From positions 1-34,826 of the IMG/VR virus record IMGVR_UViG_3300021963_000375: a DNA stretch of 34,826 nucleotides; one strand, 5' to 3'. This DNA comes from a virus. Both the position numbers and the translations under genes were made by a program. The notes under the pieces were generated by a model. It worked only from the letters and a program-made list of their open reading frames with translations. It searched no databases and had not been told where the DNA came from. Below are positions 33,002 to 34,826 of this stretch, piece by piece (the stretch's first letter is position 1; each line of letters begins with the position of its first letter).

Positions 33002-34826
33002 TGTCTATGCCCATTACCACTACATTTCAGCAGGTCATCAGCCCCAGTATTGTCATAGCCACAGGGTCAGTTGGTCAAGGCATAGTTGCTCCCGGGGTAA
33101 CTATAGTCAATAGTTCTGCTGTCATAGCATCAACAGTGACCAATTTGCTGACCACTCGAATCAGAGACATTGTGGGCCAAAGTGATCAGGGCTATGGTCT
33201 AGGTGCTTATCTCAGCCTACCTGTCAACACCAGCACCAGAGTCACTGCCAGGACCTATAATTCCATACTAACAGATTTAGATCTTGTGTTACGCCATATA
33301 ACGTCAGCCAGTATAGTCAATAGCCTAACACAGCTCAGCACATGGACCGATAGTCTAGTGGTTTCAACAGGCAGTTTGGTATCTGCCACACAGTGGCAGA
33401 GCGTGGTCAATCTCGTAGATTTTGCGGCCTTAAACCGTTATTCAGTGCATCCTGGGCAGTTGGCCACAGATCCCAATGGTTGTACAGTGACCTATGATCA
33501 AAGCATATCATATCGAACCACGTCGTGGGGTACGGGCACCAGTTCAGTGATCACAATGGAAGTCCGAGCAGAGTGGCCACAGAGTTATTTGGCCGACAGT
33601 TTCTTCAACACGGGCGGTGATTTTGTTTTTTCACCATTCATACATAGCATGGGGCTAGTTACCAGCAATCCCGTGGCCACAGGCACCAATTTAACACTAC
33701 AGACAGCCTTGGATACCGCAGACATCTCAGTGCCTTTAAGTCTCAATGGACAGAGTATTGCCCGGGGGCCTCTGTTTCATGTAGACCCAGGTCAATGGTT
33801 CTATGGTCCACCTAGGACTAGTTTGATCGGTGATGTTGACTTTTTTTATAGACCCGGTGTAGGAGTAAGTGGTAATGCTGCCTATTTAAATCAAAACCCC
33901 CAAATTTATGGTACACCTTTTCAATTTGTAGGTGTTCACTACGGCGACTATACCACACAACTAGTCATAGGAGTAAGGCAGGGTCAAGAGGTGCCCACAG
34001 AGAGTACACAGCTCACAGTTTATCTTAACAATGATCAGAGTCGTCAATATGTGGTCACTGTGCCCGGTAGGCATAGCAAATATGAAGGACCTACACCAAC
34101 TGCCAATCTAGATGCTTATGGTACCGAGGGTTGGTGGATCTACAGGTATTATGATTATATTAATCAAACTGGCGCTTCATACTATCAAGATAATCTAATT
34201 CCTTGGATTGAAATCTATTCTGGTCGTAAGGGCAGTGATCCCATAGGTCTAACCGATGCGGTCAACAGTAGATTGCCTTTCAGTCTGCAGATTGTGCCCA
34301 ATGGACTGGCTCCTGGCTCAGCTTCAAGCAGCACAGGGGTTGGTAGTACAGTGACCAATGCCTGGGCTCAGTTCATTGATGAACTCAGAGCAGGTGCTGC
34401 TCAGAGCTACAGTTATGATCGTAGTCGTTGGCGTGACTCAGCCTGGCAGACCACAACCAGTATTTTTACCAGCAGTATAGGTACCAATACCAACAAGATC
34501 TCAATCGCAGCCACTAGAGATACCCTGGCTGTGGGACAGAGCAAGCGAATAAACTTTGTCTTAACTGCTACCAATTTCGAAGTGAACAATGTGATCAGTT
34601 ACTATCATCCCTATACCTATACTACCAGTAGTCAAACCTGTACCAACACAATCAGCGCTGGTAATACCACAGACGGTGCCACAGGCGACTATGGTGGTGT
34701 GGGTGGCAGTGGGTTCCCTTGGTGGATTGTAGCTGTGGGCATTGTGAGTGTGGTCACTGGTGTATGCTTCACTGGGCCCACTCTGGTGCGCATGGCTGAT
34801 GGCTCTAGACGAGCCATAAGAGATAT
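33001..34826 (+). CDS. Large late structural protein with Hint domain start (3' partial)
   Basis: The frame is open from ATG at 33001 (or 33007, favoured by promoter spacing) to the end of the window, at least 608 residues. Most of it is a Ser/Thr/Val-rich beta-structured protein (SIVIATGSVGQGIVAPG, LNRYSVHPGQLATDPNG), with no enzyme motif, as in tail or fibre components. Near residue 570 it has a membrane-like helix FPWWIVAVGIVSVVTGV followed by CFTGPTLVRMADGSRRAIRD. The C-x(5-7)-V-MADG-x(4)-I-D pattern is the start of a Hint (hedgehog/intein) domain with Cys1. The remainder lies outside the window. Confidence 0.85.
   Translation, partial: MSMPITTTFQQVISPSIVIATGSVGQGIVAPGVTIVNSSAVIASTVTNLLTTRIRDIVGQSDQGYGLGAYLSLPVNTSTRVTARTYNSILTDLDLVLRHITSASIVNSLTQLSTWTDSLVVSTGSLVSATQWQSVVNLVDFAALNRYSVHPGQLATDPNGCTVTYDQSISYRTTSWGTGTSSVITMEVRAEWPQSYLADSFFNTGGDFVFSPFIHSMGLVTSNPVATGTNLTLQTALDTADISVPLSLNGQSIARGPLFHVDPGQWFYGPPRTSLIGDVDFFYRPGVGVSGNAAYLNQNPQIYGTPFQFVGVHYGDYTTQLVIGVRQGQEVPTESTQLTVYLNNDQSRQYVVTVPGRHSKYEGPTPTANLDAYGTEGWWIYRYYDYINQTGASYYQDNLIPWIEIYSGRKGSDPIGLTDAVNSRLPFSLQIVPNGLAPGSASSSTGVGSTVTNAWAQFIDELRAGAAQSYSYDRSRWRDSAWQTTTSIFTSSIGTNTNKISIAATRDTLAVGQSKRINFVLTATNFEVNNVISYYHPYTYTTSSQTCTNTISAGNTTDGATGDYGGVGGSGFPWWIVAVGIVSVVTGVCFTGPTLVRMADGSRRAIRD

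Noticed and set aside
1-34826. CRISPR array
   Set aside because: Short repeats exist (leaders, hairpins) but spacing is irregular and they flank genes; no regular repeat-spacer pattern.
1-34826. Prophage or host chromosome interpretation
   Set aside because: The porin, AlgH and tmRNA look host-like, but they are embedded among T4-type genes with T4-like late promoters and no integrase or attachment site is seen.

Overview
This window is part of a T4-type (probably 'far-T4') myovirus genome, most likely infecting a betaproteobacterium. The T4 replication and recombination core is present: gp32, UvsX, a UvsY-like protein, UvsW, a gp62-like clamp-loader subunit, a gp61-type primase and the gp41 helicase. 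The host guess rests on a full-length Burkholderiales-type porin, an Ala/Lys/Pro-rich exported protein of betaproteobacterial style, and a two-piece (permuted) tmRNA, an arrangement known from some betaproteobacteria. No integrase or excisionase is visible, so a lytic phage is more likely than a prophage.
Layout. 1-7.6 kb: a compact plus-strand replication/recombination operon with overlapping genes. 7.6-9.1 kb: a sugar cassette made of a cupin and split, inverted-order HldE (heptose kinase and nucleotidyltransferase) genes. 9.1-13.3 kb: a miniature C-family polymerase fragment, a virion-like gene, primase and helicase. 13.3-17.6 kb: an accessory/late block with AlgH, a nucleotidyltransferase, a truncated ORF, an Ala-rich exported protein, a DUF454 membrane protein, a porin, a Cys-rich protein and an oxygenase-like protein. 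17.6-18.1 kb: a minus-strand permuted tmRNA with promoter, tag ORF (ANDEVYALAA) and terminator. 18.1-22.0 kb: two late genes, then plus-strand early genes. 22.0-31.3 kb: about thirty small minus-strand early genes, including thirteen below 60 codons. 31.5-31.7 kb: tRNA-Leu and tRNA-Met. 31.75-31.95 kb: a non-coding segment with a DnaA box and short direct repeats. 32.1-34.8 kb: a heptosyltransferase-like gene and a large late structural gene that runs off the window just as a Hint (intein/hedgehog) domain begins.
Expression logic. Early genes sit behind near-consensus sigma70 promoters (TTGACA, 16-17 bp, TATAAT or TATACT), each followed by one of two related short leaders ending in AGGAGC. Units are often separated by TGTGGC-N6-GCCACA hairpins. 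This is the architecture known as promoter-early-stem-loop (PeSL) cassettes in T4-type phages. Late genes carry a T4-like late box (nnTAAATA) whose spacing predicts that transcription begins at or within a few bases of the ATG, so late mRNAs look leaderless.
Functional reading. The replication genes form the core. The tmRNA and tRNAs would support translation and ribosome rescue during infection. The heptose genes, heptosyltransferase-like gene, porin, exported protein and DUF454 protein all point to remodelling of the host envelope. The most unusual items are the phage-borne permuted tmRNA, the complete phage-borne porin and the 189-residue DnaE-like fragment.
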